DNA of 64,000 nucleotides from Puniceicoccaceae bacterium (GCA_040224245.1 JBEGIR010000032.1:41101-105100); one strand, 5' to 3'. Positions 1 to 8,955 are shown, counted from the first letter of the stretch. Made by a program: numbers and translations. Notes: a model not told the origin generated them from the sequence alone.

Positions 1-1173
1 GCACGCAGCAGCGACCCACTCACCGAACAGGAACGATTCTGGGACGACAGTGACCGCACAAACTCAAATCCGCCCAATGCCGAAGCATGGCAATTTTTCC
101 TCTACGACATTCCCTTGTGGCAACCGGTTTCTGCGGCTGCACTGTCACAACTTCACTTTCACGATTACCCACATCCCTGGATAGGTTCACCCCGTGCGAG
201 CCATTCTCCGCTCAACGGGATTTGGGATCGTGCGTTTTTCTCCGGTTCCGCACTCCGTAACTACCCAACCCATTCCCAAGTCTGGAATTCCAAGGCTGCC
301 CACGTCCGCCGGTTCCAGAACCTTCGCCTGGTGCCACTTCCCGACAAAACGGGCACTTTCCCTGACGAATCGACGGTGACCTCTGCCATCGGGGCAGCAC
401 ATTGCCTCATGGAAGGTGGATTCAACCTCTTCTCTGCATCCCCACTGGCATGGATGATCACGCTCAAACATGCAATGCCTGTAGGCAGTTTGCCGGGCTG
501 GATCAGTTCTGACGCAGGCAGTCCGTCGATTCCAAACACCTTCGCACGACTGCCACACGCTGCTGCCTACCTCCATAGCGGTCGCAGTGACAGCACCCTA
601 CCGGACGAGCAACGCAATCGCATGCTCTACCGACAAGCAGTGCGTGCGCTGGATGGTGTTCCAGGCGATGCTGACATCGATCTTCGCGCACTGGCTGAAC
701 AAATCGTGCTGGAGATTCGCCAGGCGGTTGCCTCTGCGCCATCGCCCGCATTGCCGATTCATTCCCTTCAGGATTTCATCAATCTCGGAATCATCGAGCA
801 GGCCATCACCAACACCCAACGTCCCGGCGATGGGCGCGGCCTCAACCACGATGCCATCGAAGGAACCCGCGACGGAGACATCGATCCACTCAATCCCGGA
901 TTCCTGCGCCAGAGCGATGTGCTCGCACGAGTGGGCAGCCAACTGACGACTCGCAGCGATTCCTTTGTCGTGCGCTGCTACGGTGAGAGCGCTGGCGAGG
1001 GTTCGAGTCGCCCGATTGCACAAGCCTGGGCGGAAGCGGTGGTGCAGCGCATTCCTGAATATGTGCGACCTGAAGAACCTGCTCATGCTGCTGCAACTCA
1101 CACTGCCAACGTCATCGAAGGTCGGCGATACCGCATCCTCCACTTTCGTTGGTTGCAACCCCATGAAATCTAA
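1..1173 (+). CDS. Verru_Chthon cassette protein A-like, 3' part only
   Basis: The frame is open from the first base of the window, so the true start lies upstream and only 390 C-terminal residues are visible. The last third has the signature I associate with the large verrucomicrobial 'Verru_Chthon cassette protein A' family: a segment reading LTTRSDSFVVRCYGE, then AQAWAEAVVQRIPEYV near residues 310-355 of the visible part. An earlier block mentions leaving on the first row of staged results (SSDAGSPSIPNTFARLPHAA). The family is found beside pseudopilin-like genes and is thought to be secreted or envelope-associated; its biochemical role is unknown. The next gene starts 6 bases downstream, so the two probably share a transcript. 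Family call is from pattern memory and is moderately secure; function is not known. Confidence 0.6.
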   Translation, partial: ARSSDPLTEQERFWDDSDRTNSNPPNAEAWQFFLYDIPLWQPVSAAALSQLHFHDYPHPWIGSPRASHSPLNGIWDRAFFSGSALRNYPTHSQVWNSKAAHVRRFQNLRLVPLPDKTGTFPDESTVTSAIGAAHCLMEGGFNLFSASPLAWMITLKHAMPVGSLPGWISSDAGSPSIPNTFARLPHAAAYLHSGRSDSTLPDEQRNRMLYRQAVRALDGVPGDADIDLRALAEQIVLEIRQAVASAPSPALPIHSLQDFINLGIIEQAITNTQRPGDGRGLNHDAIEGTRDGDIDPLNPGFLRQSDVLARVGSQLTTRSDSFVVRCYGESAGEGSSRPIAQAWAEAVVQRIPEYVRPEEPAHAAATHTANVIEGRRYRILHFRWLQPHEI

Positions 1174-1179
1174 CTCCTC

Positions 1180-2001
1180 ATGCTCCTGCCTCTCATCACG
1201 ACCTCACATTGCTCCCCCTGCACGCTGGCAACGCAGCACCCCTATGGGTTCTGGTGCAAACTGTGGATCATCGTTCTTTGCAGTGTTTGCGCTGCTTCAG
1301 GTGCCAGCAGCACTCCCGAATTGCGTGAGTTTCAGTTTTCGGTCTATTCCATCGGGCAGGCCAACTGGCACGGTATCTACTACCAACCTCATCCCAATGC
1401 CTTTCGCCCCGTGCAATTCTGGACGCATGAGCGCTCCCTCCCCCACGCCTATATGGGGACGCTGCCGCTTCAGTTCTTTCATCGAAAACCCGATTCCGAT
1501 TCTCCAGACGGTTATGCCTACCAACCCATCGCAAGCGTACAGCCTCCGATGGATTCCCATGCCTTTCTGATCGTTTTTATTGCCGATTCCTCAAATTCAC
1601 AGCCCCACTTCCACCTCCACGCATTGGATGATCGCGAACCCGCCTTTCCCATCGACACACTGCGCATCTTCAACGCAACAGACAGGGCTCTCGAAGGGAT
1701 TTTTGGACAGCAACCTCTGAAACTTCAACCCGGTATCTCCGCTCCCCTTCCCCTCCAGTCGTTCTGGGGCAAAGAGACCCGAATCGGACTCGCATGGCAC
1801 GACGAGGGACGATTGCAGAGAGTGTTTCACAGCAAATATACCTTCTACCCGGGTTATCGGGAACTCCTGTTTTTGCTCCCGATGGGCAAGGGTACAACCT
1901 TCCGTGTGCGCTCCCTGCGCATTAGCGAACATCGGGAAACCTTGCATCCGCCCCCACCCGATCTGCGCGATCATACGGACGGAGGCAGTCACCAACGGTA
2001 A
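1180..2001 (+). CDS. Secreted protein of unknown function
   Basis: This 273-residue protein starts at an ATG six bases after the preceding stop codon; the intervening CTCCTC is not a ribosome-binding site, so translation may be coupled. Residues 1-27 are polar and Cys-rich, followed by a hydrophobic stretch (about 28-43, WIIVLCSVCAASGASS) that looks like a signal peptide, so the ATG may lie somewhat upstream of the functional start. The rest is a predicted beta-rich domain ending in a proline-rich tail (HPPPPDLRD). Position after the cassette-A-like gene suggests a shared envelope role, but that is inference. I do not recognise a named domain. It converges on mgtE with only four bases between the two stop codons. 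Confidence 0.6.
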   Translation: MLLPLITTSHCSPCTLATQHPYGFWCKLWIIVLCSVCAASGASSTPELREFQFSVYSIGQANWHGIYYQPHPNAFRPVQFWTHERSLPHAYMGTLPLQFFHRKPDSDSPDGYAYQPIASVQPPMDSHAFLIVFIADSSNSQPHFHLHALDDREPAFPIDTLRIFNATDRALEGIFGQQPLKLQPGISAPLPLQSFWGKETRIGLAWHDEGRLQRVFHSKYTFYPGYRELLFLLPMGKGTTFRVRSLRISEHRETLHPPPPDLRDHTDGGSHQR

Positions 2002-2005
2002 ACGC

Positions 2006-3376
2006 TCAAATCAGGTGCTGCAGCATCAAACTGGCCAGCATCAGGGTGATGAAAAATCCAAACGCATCTGCCAGTGTCATCACAAACGGCCCCGACGCCA
2101 GCGCAGGATCCTGCTTTGCCCATTTTAACGCCATCGGAACACAGCCCCCCAGCACCACAGAAATGATGCTGTTGAAAAACATGGCTCCTCCGACAACCAG
2201 TCCCAGATAAAAATTCCCCTTCCAGAGCGAGACCACCAGGCCGAGGATCGTTCCCAGACAGAGTCCGAGAATCACCCCCACACTGAACTCCTGAAACAGC
2301 ACACGCATGATCTCCCACGGTTTGACGAGACCCAATGAGAGTTCACGGATACTCACCGCTACCGCCTGATTCCCAGATGAACCACTCATGTTGGCCACCA
2401 CTGGCAGAAATGCCGCAAGAATGATCACCTCCTGGATCACGTGATCAAAAAATGCAATCACGGTGGAGGCTGCCAAACTGAGCAACATCCCGATCACTAG
2501 CCAGGACAAGCGACGCTGTGCACGTTCCCAGAAGGGCATGCTTCGCAGTTCTTCCTCCCCGCTCAGACCGCTCACTTTCAGAAAATCCTCAGTTGCCTGC
2601 TCTCCAACGGCCTCTTCAACTGCCGCACGTCGCACCACTCCAACCAGCCGTTCATGCCGATCCACCACGGGGATGCCGAGCAATTCATGGGATTCAAACA
2701 GCCGTCGCAGGTCGACCAGACCCTCATCCGTTTTCACCTTGATCGGATCCCGGGTCATCAAACTGCCCACTTTCACATTGTCTCTGGACAACAACAACTC
2801 CCGCAGTTTCAGCACACCCTTCAAGCGGCGGTCTTTGCCCGTGATGTAGATGTATCCCACATCGTAGTCGGCATAGACATCGCGGTTCTTTCGCAAGTCC
2901 TCCAGCAACTGTTGCGTGGTGACGCCCTCGTTGAACGAGAGAAACTCGGTGATCATGATGCCACCCGCAGTGCTCCACTCGTAGTTGATCAGGCGTCGTG
3001 CATCTGACGCCTCCTTCGGATCCATTTGGGAGAGGATCGCCTCAGCGTCCTCCTTGTCCATTTCACCGAGAATGTCCGCCTGTTCATCACTATCGAGTTC
3101 GTCGACAATTTTGGCAGCCGATTCAATTGGCAGATCCTCGATGATGTCCACCGCCTGCGCCTCGGAAATCAGCCCCAACAACTCGGCACCCTGTTCGGGT
3201 CCGATGAGATGCATCACCAGAGATACTTCTTCATCGCTCAGTCGTGAAAGCAGACGACCGATCTCATTGGCGGGCAGTCCGTGGATCCAGGATACAATGG
3301 CTGTACCATCGCGGGCTTCGATCAAGGAGCGGATTTCAGCCCAGGCATCCTTAGGTTCTGTAAGTTCGACACTCAT
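2006..3376 (-). CDS. mgtE: Magnesium transporter MgtE
   Basis: A 456-residue Mg2+ channel/transporter of the inner membrane. Domain order is typical: an acidic helical MgtE_N domain (about 20-135, repeated D/E-rich helices such as DLPIESAAKIVDELDSDEQA), a CBS pair (about 140-260, with GIPVVDRHERLVGVVRR), then the five-helix pore domain (about 285-456). The pore carries the family features GNQAVAVSIREL and QDPALASGPFVMTLADAFGF; the Asp in LADAFG aligns with the pore Mg2+-binding Asp known from MgtE structures. In this family the N-terminal and CBS domains sense cytosolic Mg2+ and close the pore. Start placed at ATG 3376; a GTG one codon upstream is also possible. Length and motifs match the family and nothing looks damaged. 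Monocistronic and convergent with the upstream-coordinate gene. Confidence 0.95.
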   Translation of the reverse strand: MSVELTEPKDAWAEIRSLIEARDGTAIVSWIHGLPANEIGRLLSRLSDEEVSLVMHLIGPEQGAELLGLISEAQAVDIIEDLPIESAAKIVDELDSDEQADILGEMDKEDAEAILSQMDPKEASDARRLINYEWSTAGGIMITEFLSFNEGVTTQQLLEDLRKNRDVYADYDVGYIYITGKDRRLKGVLKLRELLLSRDNVKVGSLMTRDPIKVKTDEGLVDLRRLFESHELLGIPVVDRHERLVGVVRRAAVEEAVGEQATEDFLKVSGLSGEEELRSMPFWERAQRRLSWLVIGMLLSLAASTVIAFFDHVIQEVIILAAFLPVVANMSGSSGNQAVAVSIRELSLGLVKPWEIMRVLFQEFSVGVILGLCLGTILGLVVSLWKGNFYLGLVVGGAMFFNSIISVVLGGCVPMALKWAKQDPALASGPFVMTLADAFGFFITLMLASLMLQHLI

Positions 3377-3505
3377 CACGATGGAGGGTTGACCCGGACA
3401 TTACGAACCAGGTACACACCTTCTGCTACACAATCTGAATCCGATCCGGGGTCAAATACCAATGCATGCCGGATGTGCGAATTTCGCAAAACGATCCCTC
3501 AGTAG

Positions 3506-3802
3506 TCTGCCTTCACTCCCCGTTGACTTTCCTCAGCCCGCGATCAGGATGACAACCCCCGATCGCAACTGAATCTCGGGTGGAGCAGTCCGGTGGATAC
3601 TGTTTCATTTCGCTACACAACCGGATCCGGTGCGGTCGCCGATCCTGGACAACAGGCGATTGGTCTCTCCAATATTCGCTTTTCACAGTATCAGGCAGTA
3701 CCCGAACCTGGAACGATCCTGATCGGCGCCCTCTCCGGAGTGGCTGTGATCGGCTATTCGATTCGACGCAGGCGAAAACCAAAGAGCCATTTGCTGCGCT
3801 GA
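3506..3802 (+). pseudogene. C-terminal remnant of a PEP-CTERM protein
   Basis: From a stop at 3503 the frame runs about 98 codons to TGA at 3800 with no good start. It reads as the end of a larger exported protein: a beta-type segment (TVSFRYTTGSGAVADPGQQAIGLSNIRFS), then VPEPGT, a hydrophobic helix (ILIGALSGVAVIGYSI) and an RRRRK cluster. That tripartite tail is the PEP-CTERM sorting signal recognised by exosortase in Gram-negative bacteria. The preceding segment resembles the final strands typical of such proteins. No signal peptide or body of the protein is present upstream, where the next gene is mgtE on the other strand. I read it as a decayed gene truncated at its 5' side; a short functional protein from GTG 3593 is less likely. 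No exosortase is seen in this window. Confidence 0.7.
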
Positions 3803-3916
3803 CTTGCACAGCTTGGGTTCGCTCACCGCTGCGATGCCTGCAAAGCGAATCCCAGCAGGGCATCCACAGTGGGTTGCGCAAATCATTGACCTCCACTAAA
3901 ATCTGGATGTGATGGA

Positions 3917-4555
3917 ATGAGCATTCGATTTACCCGCAAAATGCGTCAAACCGATCCCATCCGCACTGCCCAACGCCGCCAGCAAATCATGGACGCCGCG
4001 ATGCAGTGCTTCAAGGAGCGCGGCTTTCACGCAGCCAGTATGGCGATGATCTGCAAGACGGCGCACATGAGCCCGGGTCACGTTTACCACTATTTCGACA
4101 GCAAGGAGTCCCTGATCCGGACCATTGTGGAGGAGGATTCCAACAAAGCCGAACTTCGAGTGCAGGCGATGCTAAATAGCGCCAATCTACTTGAGTCGAT
4201 TCTCAACGAATTTGAACACATCTCCACTGATCGATACCGGATCTCCGGTGTGCTCAATGCAGAAATCACAGCCGAATCCGTTCGCAACCCGGAGATCTAC
4301 ACCATCCTGTCCGAACGAAATCAACGCATCGTGCAAAACATTGTTCGAGTCCTGAACCTTGCAAAATCGAAAAACCAGATTCGACAATCACTGGACAGCG
4401 AGGGTTTTGCCATTGTGCTCTTTACTCTGATCGAGGGATGGACGACCCGCATGGACACCTGTCATGCCAGCCCCGGAGTCGATGTGAACCAAACTCTGCG
4501 CGAGATGCTCAGTACGATGTTAAGTCCGAACCATTCCGGCACCGGATCAGCTTGA
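3917..4555 (+). CDS. TetR/AcrR family transcriptional regulator
   Basis: A 212-residue regulator. The N-terminal TetR DNA-binding domain (about residues 20-70) is clear: IMDAAMQCFKERGFHAASM, then ICKTAHMSPGHVYHYFDSKESLI, the helix-turn-helix ending with the family's YxxFxSKExL pattern. The C-terminal half (about 75-205) is an all-helical ligand-binding/dimerisation domain of undefined specificity. Start at ATG 3917 gives an N-terminal extension of about 20 residues before the HTH, normal for the family. It is not obviously in an operon: upstream is the PEP-CTERM remnant and downstream, 16 bases away and convergent, is a membrane protein. Target genes cannot be deduced from position. Family assignment is secure; the ligand and regulon are unknown. 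Confidence 0.9.
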   Translation: MSIRFTRKMRQTDPIRTAQRRQQIMDAAMQCFKERGFHAASMAMICKTAHMSPGHVYHYFDSKESLIRTIVEEDSNKAELRVQAMLNSANLLESILNEFEHISTDRYRISGVLNAEITAESVRNPEIYTILSERNQRIVQNIVRVLNLAKSKNQIRQSLDSEGFAIVLFTLIEGWTTRMDTCHASPGVDVNQTLREMLSTMLSPNHSGTGSA

Positions 4556-4571
4556 TCTTCATCAGACCCCG

Positions 4572-5324
4572 TCAATTCGAAACCCCATCGCGCGAGGTGG
4601 ATTCGCTTCCAATCATAGCCCCTGATTCCACCCTGCCTTGCAGCGCAAGGCCCGCCCAAATGGTGAGCAACATCAGCAGAGGAATTCCCATTTCCAGAAC
4701 CTCTTCCATCGTCGTTGCAATAAAATTGAGGTCACCGGAGAGTTCAATACCCACACCAGCAAGTTTTCGAGCCAACCCGTCAAGGCTCTTGGACACCACG
4801 ATCAGTGCTCCCGTCAGAAAAACGCCGATTCCCACAACCGACCGCTGCCATAGCAATGCAAAAAACTGAAAGAAGTGACGCTTGAACAGCAGGATCAGGA
4901 CCCAGAGAAAAAACACCGTCACCGCAACACCAAACACCTTTTCCGATAGCGCTACATCCGGACTGACATAGAAGCGGGTTTTGGTAATCCCCATCGTGGT
5001 AAATCGAGTATGGAAATCCAGTTCCCTCAACGCAAACATCGCCATGAGGGCGAGAAATGGCCAACTCCACTTGAGATCCGCCGCCTTCGTCTTGACCAGC
5101 CAGTAGCCTCCAGCCAGCGCATACAACGCAACCGTCATCATCTCGATCGGACCATCCTCCCGGAGCAAGCGAATCGCCTGGGCAGTGTCCATGATGAGCA
5201 AAACGGCAATGATCGCGCCAAGCAAGAGAAGGGTCCCCGCAAGCGCAGTGAAAAAACGGATGTTGTTGGATGCTTGAGTCATAATCGCGGGCTGAGTCAC
5301 CGAAAGGATTGTGAATCGTAACAT
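4572..5324 (-). CDS. Multi-pass inner-membrane protein of unknown function
   Basis: A 250-residue protein with about six hydrophobic segments (around residues 25-47, 62-80, 90-105, 125-148, 165-183 and 213-233). A second ATG at 5282 (MTQASNN...) would remove 14 residues and is an equally plausible start because the first membrane helix follows directly. No transporter or enzyme motif is recognised. Conserved-looking polar pieces include REDGPIEMMTVALYALAGGYW and ETTMEEVLEMGIPLL-type helices near the C terminus. It resembles small uncharacterised membrane proteins of marine bacteria, but I cannot name a family. It is convergent with the TetR gene (16-base gap) and divergent from the superoxide dismutase gene, with about 200 bases between. 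Confidence 0.7.
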   Translation of the reverse strand: MLRFTILSVTQPAIMTQASNNIRFFTALAGTLLLLGAIIAVLLIMDTAQAIRLLREDGPIEMMTVALYALAGGYWLVKTKAADLKWSWPFLALMAMFALRELDFHTRFTTMGITKTRFYVSPDVALSEKVFGVAVTVFFLWVLILLFKRHFFQFFALLWQRSVVGIGVFLTGALIVVSKSLDGLARKLAGVGIELSGDLNFIATTMEEVLEMGIPLLMLLTIWAGLALQGRVESGAMIGSESTSRDGVSN

Positions 5325-5522
5325 AACCGACCCAAAGTTACAATTCTGTCAATTCTTTTGTAAAACGATCATTCTAATAATAAATTTACACGCCTCCTGT
5401 GTCAGCTATTGCTCTGTCTTCACACGCCTGATCACTCACCTTTTTTGTCCGGTCCATTTGAAATTCAGTCCGTCCCGCCCTAACCTTTTCCCTTCAAGCA
5501 CTATCAACCCAAAAACAATCCT

Positions 5523-6278
5523 ATGATGAACCGTCGCCATTTCCTGCAATCGAGCCTTGGAACTGCAGCCCTGCTTACCCTCACCCCTTCCCTGATCCCA
5601 TTGCAGCGCAGCCATGCTGGCACGAAGGGCCTGAAATTAAGCTTGCCCAACCTCGCTTACGCACACGATGCGCTCGAGCCAGCCATCGATACCCTGACCA
5701 TGCAAATCCATCATGGGAAACACCATCAGGGCTACATCAACAATTTCAATCGCACCCTCGAATCCTGGACAGACTCTGCTGCTTACGAATCCCTCGAATC
5801 CCTGTTCGCCCACCTGCACGAGCTTCCCGAAACCGTTCGCACTGCCGTTCGCAACAACGGTGGCGGAGCCTGGAATCATGAGCTCTTCTGGCGCTGCATG
5901 ACGCCTGAACACGGCACAAGTCCATCCGGCAAACTCGCACAAGCCATTGCCCGTGACTTTGGCACGCACGACGCCCTGAAAGCGGAATTTTCCAAAGCAG
6001 CCGCCACTCGCTTCGGTAGCGGCTGGGCCTGGCTGTGCGCTGACACCAATCACCGCCTCTTTGTCAGCTCCACACCCAATCAGGACAACCCGCTCATGGC
6101 CTCATTTGTGGATCAACCCGGCATCCCCCTGCTCGGAATCGACGTCTGGGAACACGCCTACTATCTCCACTACCAAAACCGCCGCTCAGACTACATCAGC
6201 GCCTTCTGGGACATCATCAACTGGAACACCGTCTCCGAGCGATACGAGCAGCTTCTCACCCACTCTCCTCAGCATTAA
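5523..6278 (+). CDS. sodA: Fe/Mn superoxide dismutase with Tat signal
   Basis: A 251-residue enzyme that converts superoxide to oxygen and hydrogen peroxide. The first 32 residues look like a twin-arginine signal: NRRHFLQSS followed by a hydrophobic stretch (LGTAALLTLTPSLIPL) and a likely cleavage near SHA. The mature part begins LSLPNLAYAHDALEP, then IHHGKHHQGYINNFN with the first metal His and the active-site region, NNGGGAWNHELFW with the second His, GSGWAWL, and LLGIDVWEHAYYLHY with the Asp and final His ligands. All four ligands are present. Iron or manganese cannot be told apart by eye. Export by Tat fits folding with metal in the cytoplasm. ATG at 5523 or 5526 are both possible. Gene appears monocistronic; tRNA-Arg follows 48 bases downstream. 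Confidence 0.93.
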   Translation: MMNRRHFLQSSLGTAALLTLTPSLIPLQRSHAGTKGLKLSLPNLAYAHDALEPAIDTLTMQIHHGKHHQGYINNFNRTLESWTDSAAYESLESLFAHLHELPETVRTAVRNNGGGAWNHELFWRCMTPEHGTSPSGKLAQAIARDFGTHDALKAEFSKAAATRFGSGWAWLCADTNHRLFVSSTPNQDNPLMASFVDQPGIPLLGIDVWEHAYYLHYQNRRSDYISAFWDIINWNTVSERYEQLLTHSPQH

Positions 6279-6326
6279 TCCTCGACAATTTCTCCCATTT
6301 TGCTTTGAACTCAACTCCTCGCGTGG

Positions 6327-6401
6327 GTCCCCATAGTTCAATGGATAGAACCGCAGTTTCCTAAACTGTTAATCCGAGTTCGAGTCTCGGTGGGGGCACC
6401 A
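6327..6401 (+). tRNA. tRNA-Arg (anticodon CCT)
   Basis: A 75-base cloverleaf with encoded CCA. The acceptor stem pairs GTCCCCA with TGGGGGC (one T-G pair), the D stem pairs GTTC with GAAC, the anticodon stem pairs GCAGT with ACTGT around loop TTCCTAA (anticodon CCT, reading AGG), and the T stem pairs CCGAG with CTCGG around TTCGAGT. The 3' end of this gene, from the T stem on, is the template for the repeats that follow it. Confidence 0.95.
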
Positions 6402-6640
6402 GCCCACAACGAGACGAGAACTCGAAGAGTTCGTACCGAGGATTCCGACGCCAGGCGGAAGCCGACACAAGCGCAGCGCCAATCGAGGTGGGGGCACCAG
6501 CCCACAACGAGACGAGTTCACGATTCCGACGCCAGTCGGAAGAGAAGGCCTGCAACTCGAAGAGTTCGTACCGAGGATTCCGACGCCAGACGCAAGCCGA
6601 CACAAGCGCAGTGCCAATCGAGGTGGGGGCACCTCTGCCA
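6387..6640 (+). repeat. Tandem repeats copying the tRNA-Arg 3' end
   Basis: Starting inside the tRNA-Arg T stem, the block GTGGGGGCACC is found three times (about 6390, 6490 and 6622). The first two copies continue with AGCCCACAACGAGACGAG and then with versions of a module containing AACTCGAAGAGTT (a 5-bp hairpin with a GAA loop), CGTACCGAGGATTCCGACG and CAAGCCGACACAAGCGCAG; repeat spacing is about 100 and 134 bases. The units are imperfect: the second carries an extra 35-base piece. They resemble neither CRISPR (no uniform spacers) nor an insertion sequence. The duplicated tRNA tail is what is left when elements integrate at a tRNA 3' end, but the repeat runs well past the tRNA, so slippage or a repeat family is also possible. 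Open frames across this stretch are treated as spurious. Confidence 0.75.
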
Positions 6641-6768
6641 CATTGGTCACCAATTTTGTGCTTCTGGGATTGCGACGAATTCTGAATTCGACTTCGCAGC
6701 AATTCGGACTTGTTTTGATGCCTACGAAATCCGTACACCCGTTTCGGAGAACCGCTATCCCGTCAACC

Positions 6769-8955
6769 ATGTGTATCCGATCACCCAACGGCACTCGCGC
6801 CAGCGTTATAAACAGTCTTCTACTCACAGTGCTCGCAGTGCTTGCCTTGTGGATTTGCGTGAGCACGCTCACAGGCACGTTCGCCTACCTGTACCCCTCA
6901 CTGTTCTGGGATCAATGGGACTTGTACCGATCCTACCTCGACTATCAGGCTGCGGAATCGTTCTGGACCTGGGTCTTTGCGCCACACAACGGTCACCGAA
7001 TTTCCTTCACCCGTCTGATTTTCCTGCTCGACTTGCACACAACGGGTGCGACCCACTGGATGCCCGTGTCCATCATGGTCCTCGGTCAGTCGCTGCTTGC
7101 GTTTGGCATCTGTTGGCCTGCCTGGAAATACCTCCAGTCTTGGAGGGCAAAGGCGGCTGTGACGTTCATCGTTTGCATGCTCCTGTTTTCAGCAACCCAA
7201 CTGGAAAACTTCACCTGGTCCTTTCAAACTCAGTTCATTGGGGTGTTTCTCTTCGCATTTCTCAGTTTTCAACAGGCGGATCGTTATCTCCTTTCCCCCT
7301 CCCGGCTCGCTTGGAGTGGTGCGTTCAGCTGGGGGTTTGCCCTGCTCGCCAGTTTTTCAATGGCAAATGGAGTGTTGGTCTGGCCAGTACTGGGCGTAGC
7401 CGCACTCCTGCAACGGCGGTGGGTCTACGGATTTGCAAGTCTGGTGCTGTTCATCCTCATCGTTGTTCCCTATTTTCTCCCGGTGATTCAAAGTCAGTCG
7501 GCATCCCATGTGCCCATCGGAAGTGCGGCTCCCGATTTTGAGTTCTTTCGCTTTTGGATGGTCTATCTGGCAAATCCGCTGGGCAAAGCGAGCCTTTCAT
7601 TGGCCACGAACTTTGGTGCTCTCACACTGGTGCTTACCCTGTTTGTGGGTCATCGCATGCTTTCGCGCGATAGCGAAGTCCGTCGAGCCGCGCAACGTGG
7701 CTCTTCATTGCTCTACATGGCCGTTTTTGTGCTCGGCTCCGGTCTGATGACCACCCTGGCACGAGTCGACCGCGGTCTCATCAACGCAACCTCCGAACGC
7801 TATACAACCGGGGCCTTGATACTGATCGCCTGCCTCTGTGTCTACGGCTCGATTCAATGGTCCTTCCTGTGTCGGAAGCGCTGGATGTGCTGCCTCATCA
7901 GTACGTGGTTTGCCATGTCAGTCCTTTACCTTGGATACCTGATGCATCTCCAGAACTTCTATCTGCATCACTACGGCATTCAATTCCGACACAAGCAGCT
8001 CGCCCTCAACGCCCTGCAAAACCAGTGCATCGATGATTCAGTCACTCCTTTTGTGTATCCTGAGTTGCGACGGCATCTGCCCGCCCTTCGCAGCTTGACC
8101 TCTCAGGAAAAAAAAGGTGCACACCAACTGCCCGACACCCTCAAATTTGGAGAGCAAACCGTCCCGTTTTCGGACATGCAAATTGACGCACACGCTCTTC
8201 TGCGGGAGGACTTTGATTCCGCTCCGCGAAAACTGGTCATCTATGGCAGCATTCCTGCATCGGCTGAACTGGGGCTTGAACGCCTCTACTTCACCGACTC
8301 CTCCGGAGAACTGCTCGGCACAGGATTCGCAGTCCGGCGGCTGCCAGACCATAAACCGTTCAACCAGTTCGAGCCTCAGCCCGGCTCTCACCTTTTTTAT
8401 GGTCATGCAAACCGCAGTCTGGCAGATGCAACTGCACTGATCTGCGTGCAACGAGGAAATCGCTTCGTCCCGCTGGCGCGCTTGAACAACCTGCAAATCG
8501 AACAACAACCCATGGTTTCCCTGCGCAAGTTCAGTGCCGATGGCTTACAGGTGACGCGCATCCTGAAATTGCATCCGGGATCGCATTGGACGCAGCCGGG
8601 AATTTTCCCGGGTATTCCCAAGCCGGAGGGAGTAAACGAAATTTGGGGTTCCTGGAGCGGTTCCGACGCCAACACTGGCAGTATGGAGATGGAAATTGAG
8701 GTCACCCCCGGGCAACGCCAACTCCTACTGCCTTACCTCTCCGGTCCCGCCATTCCGGACGCTCGCATTGAAGTGCGCAGTAATTCCTCCACTGCACAGA
8801 TCTTTGAGCAGTTCGCACTCCCCTTATCTCCCGAACGCTGGAGTCTCGTCGCAATCAACATCCCGCCCCACAGCAAATCCGTGATCCTTCGCATTGAAGA
8901 ATCCGGTTCGATGTGGGGGCAATGGATTGGGATCGCCGCTCCGTATGTGCGATGA
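6769..8955 (+). CDS. Large polytopic membrane protein, glycosyltransferase-like architecture
   Basis: About 728 residues from ATG 6769; ATGs at 6718 and 6643 would lengthen it, but 6643 falls against the repeat region and none has a good ribosome-binding site, so the start is uncertain. The first ~430 residues hold roughly ten membrane helices (for example SLLLTVLAVLALWICVST, AFLSFQQ region, YGFASLVLFILIVVPYFLPV), separated by a short loop FWDQWDLYRSYLDYQ just after helix 1. A first extracytoplasmic acidic loop after TM1 is the usual place for catalytic residues in GT-C-fold enzymes. The last ~290 residues form a soluble domain, probably beta-rich. I do not recognise a named family. Likely role in surface glycan or envelope assembly, by architecture only. 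It is convergent with the GH43 gene, 23 bases apart. Confidence 0.65.
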   Translation: MCIRSPNGTRASVINSLLLTVLAVLALWICVSTLTGTFAYLYPSLFWDQWDLYRSYLDYQAAESFWTWVFAPHNGHRISFTRLIFLLDLHTTGATHWMPVSIMVLGQSLLAFGICWPAWKYLQSWRAKAAVTFIVCMLLFSATQLENFTWSFQTQFIGVFLFAFLSFQQADRYLLSPSRLAWSGAFSWGFALLASFSMANGVLVWPVLGVAALLQRRWVYGFASLVLFILIVVPYFLPVIQSQSASHVPIGSAAPDFEFFRFWMVYLANPLGKASLSLATNFGALTLVLTLFVGHRMLSRDSEVRRAAQRGSSLLYMAVFVLGSGLMTTLARVDRGLINATSERYTTGALILIACLCVYGSIQWSFLCRKRWMCCLISTWFAMSVLYLGYLMHLQNFYLHHYGIQFRHKQLALNALQNQCIDDSVTPFVYPELRRHLPALRSLTSQEKKGAHQLPDTLKFGEQTVPFSDMQIDAHALLREDFDSAPRKLVIYGSIPASAELGLERLYFTDSSGELLGTGFAVRRLPDHKPFNQFEPQPGSHLFYGHANRSLADATALICVQRGNRFVPLARLNNLQIEQQPMVSLRKFSADGLQVTRILKLHPGSHWTQPGIFPGIPKPEGVNEIWGSWSGSDANTGSMEMEIEVTPGQRQLLLPYLSGPAIPDARIEVRSNSSTAQIFEQFALPLSPERWSLVAINIPPHSKSVILRIEESGSMWGQWIGIAAPYVR

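Noticed and set aside
6369..7541. Open frames on both strands across the tRNA-Arg repeats
   Set aside because: Translations repeat the tRNA tail (PPPRLALRLCRL or GAPAHNETR types), a known source of false proteins.
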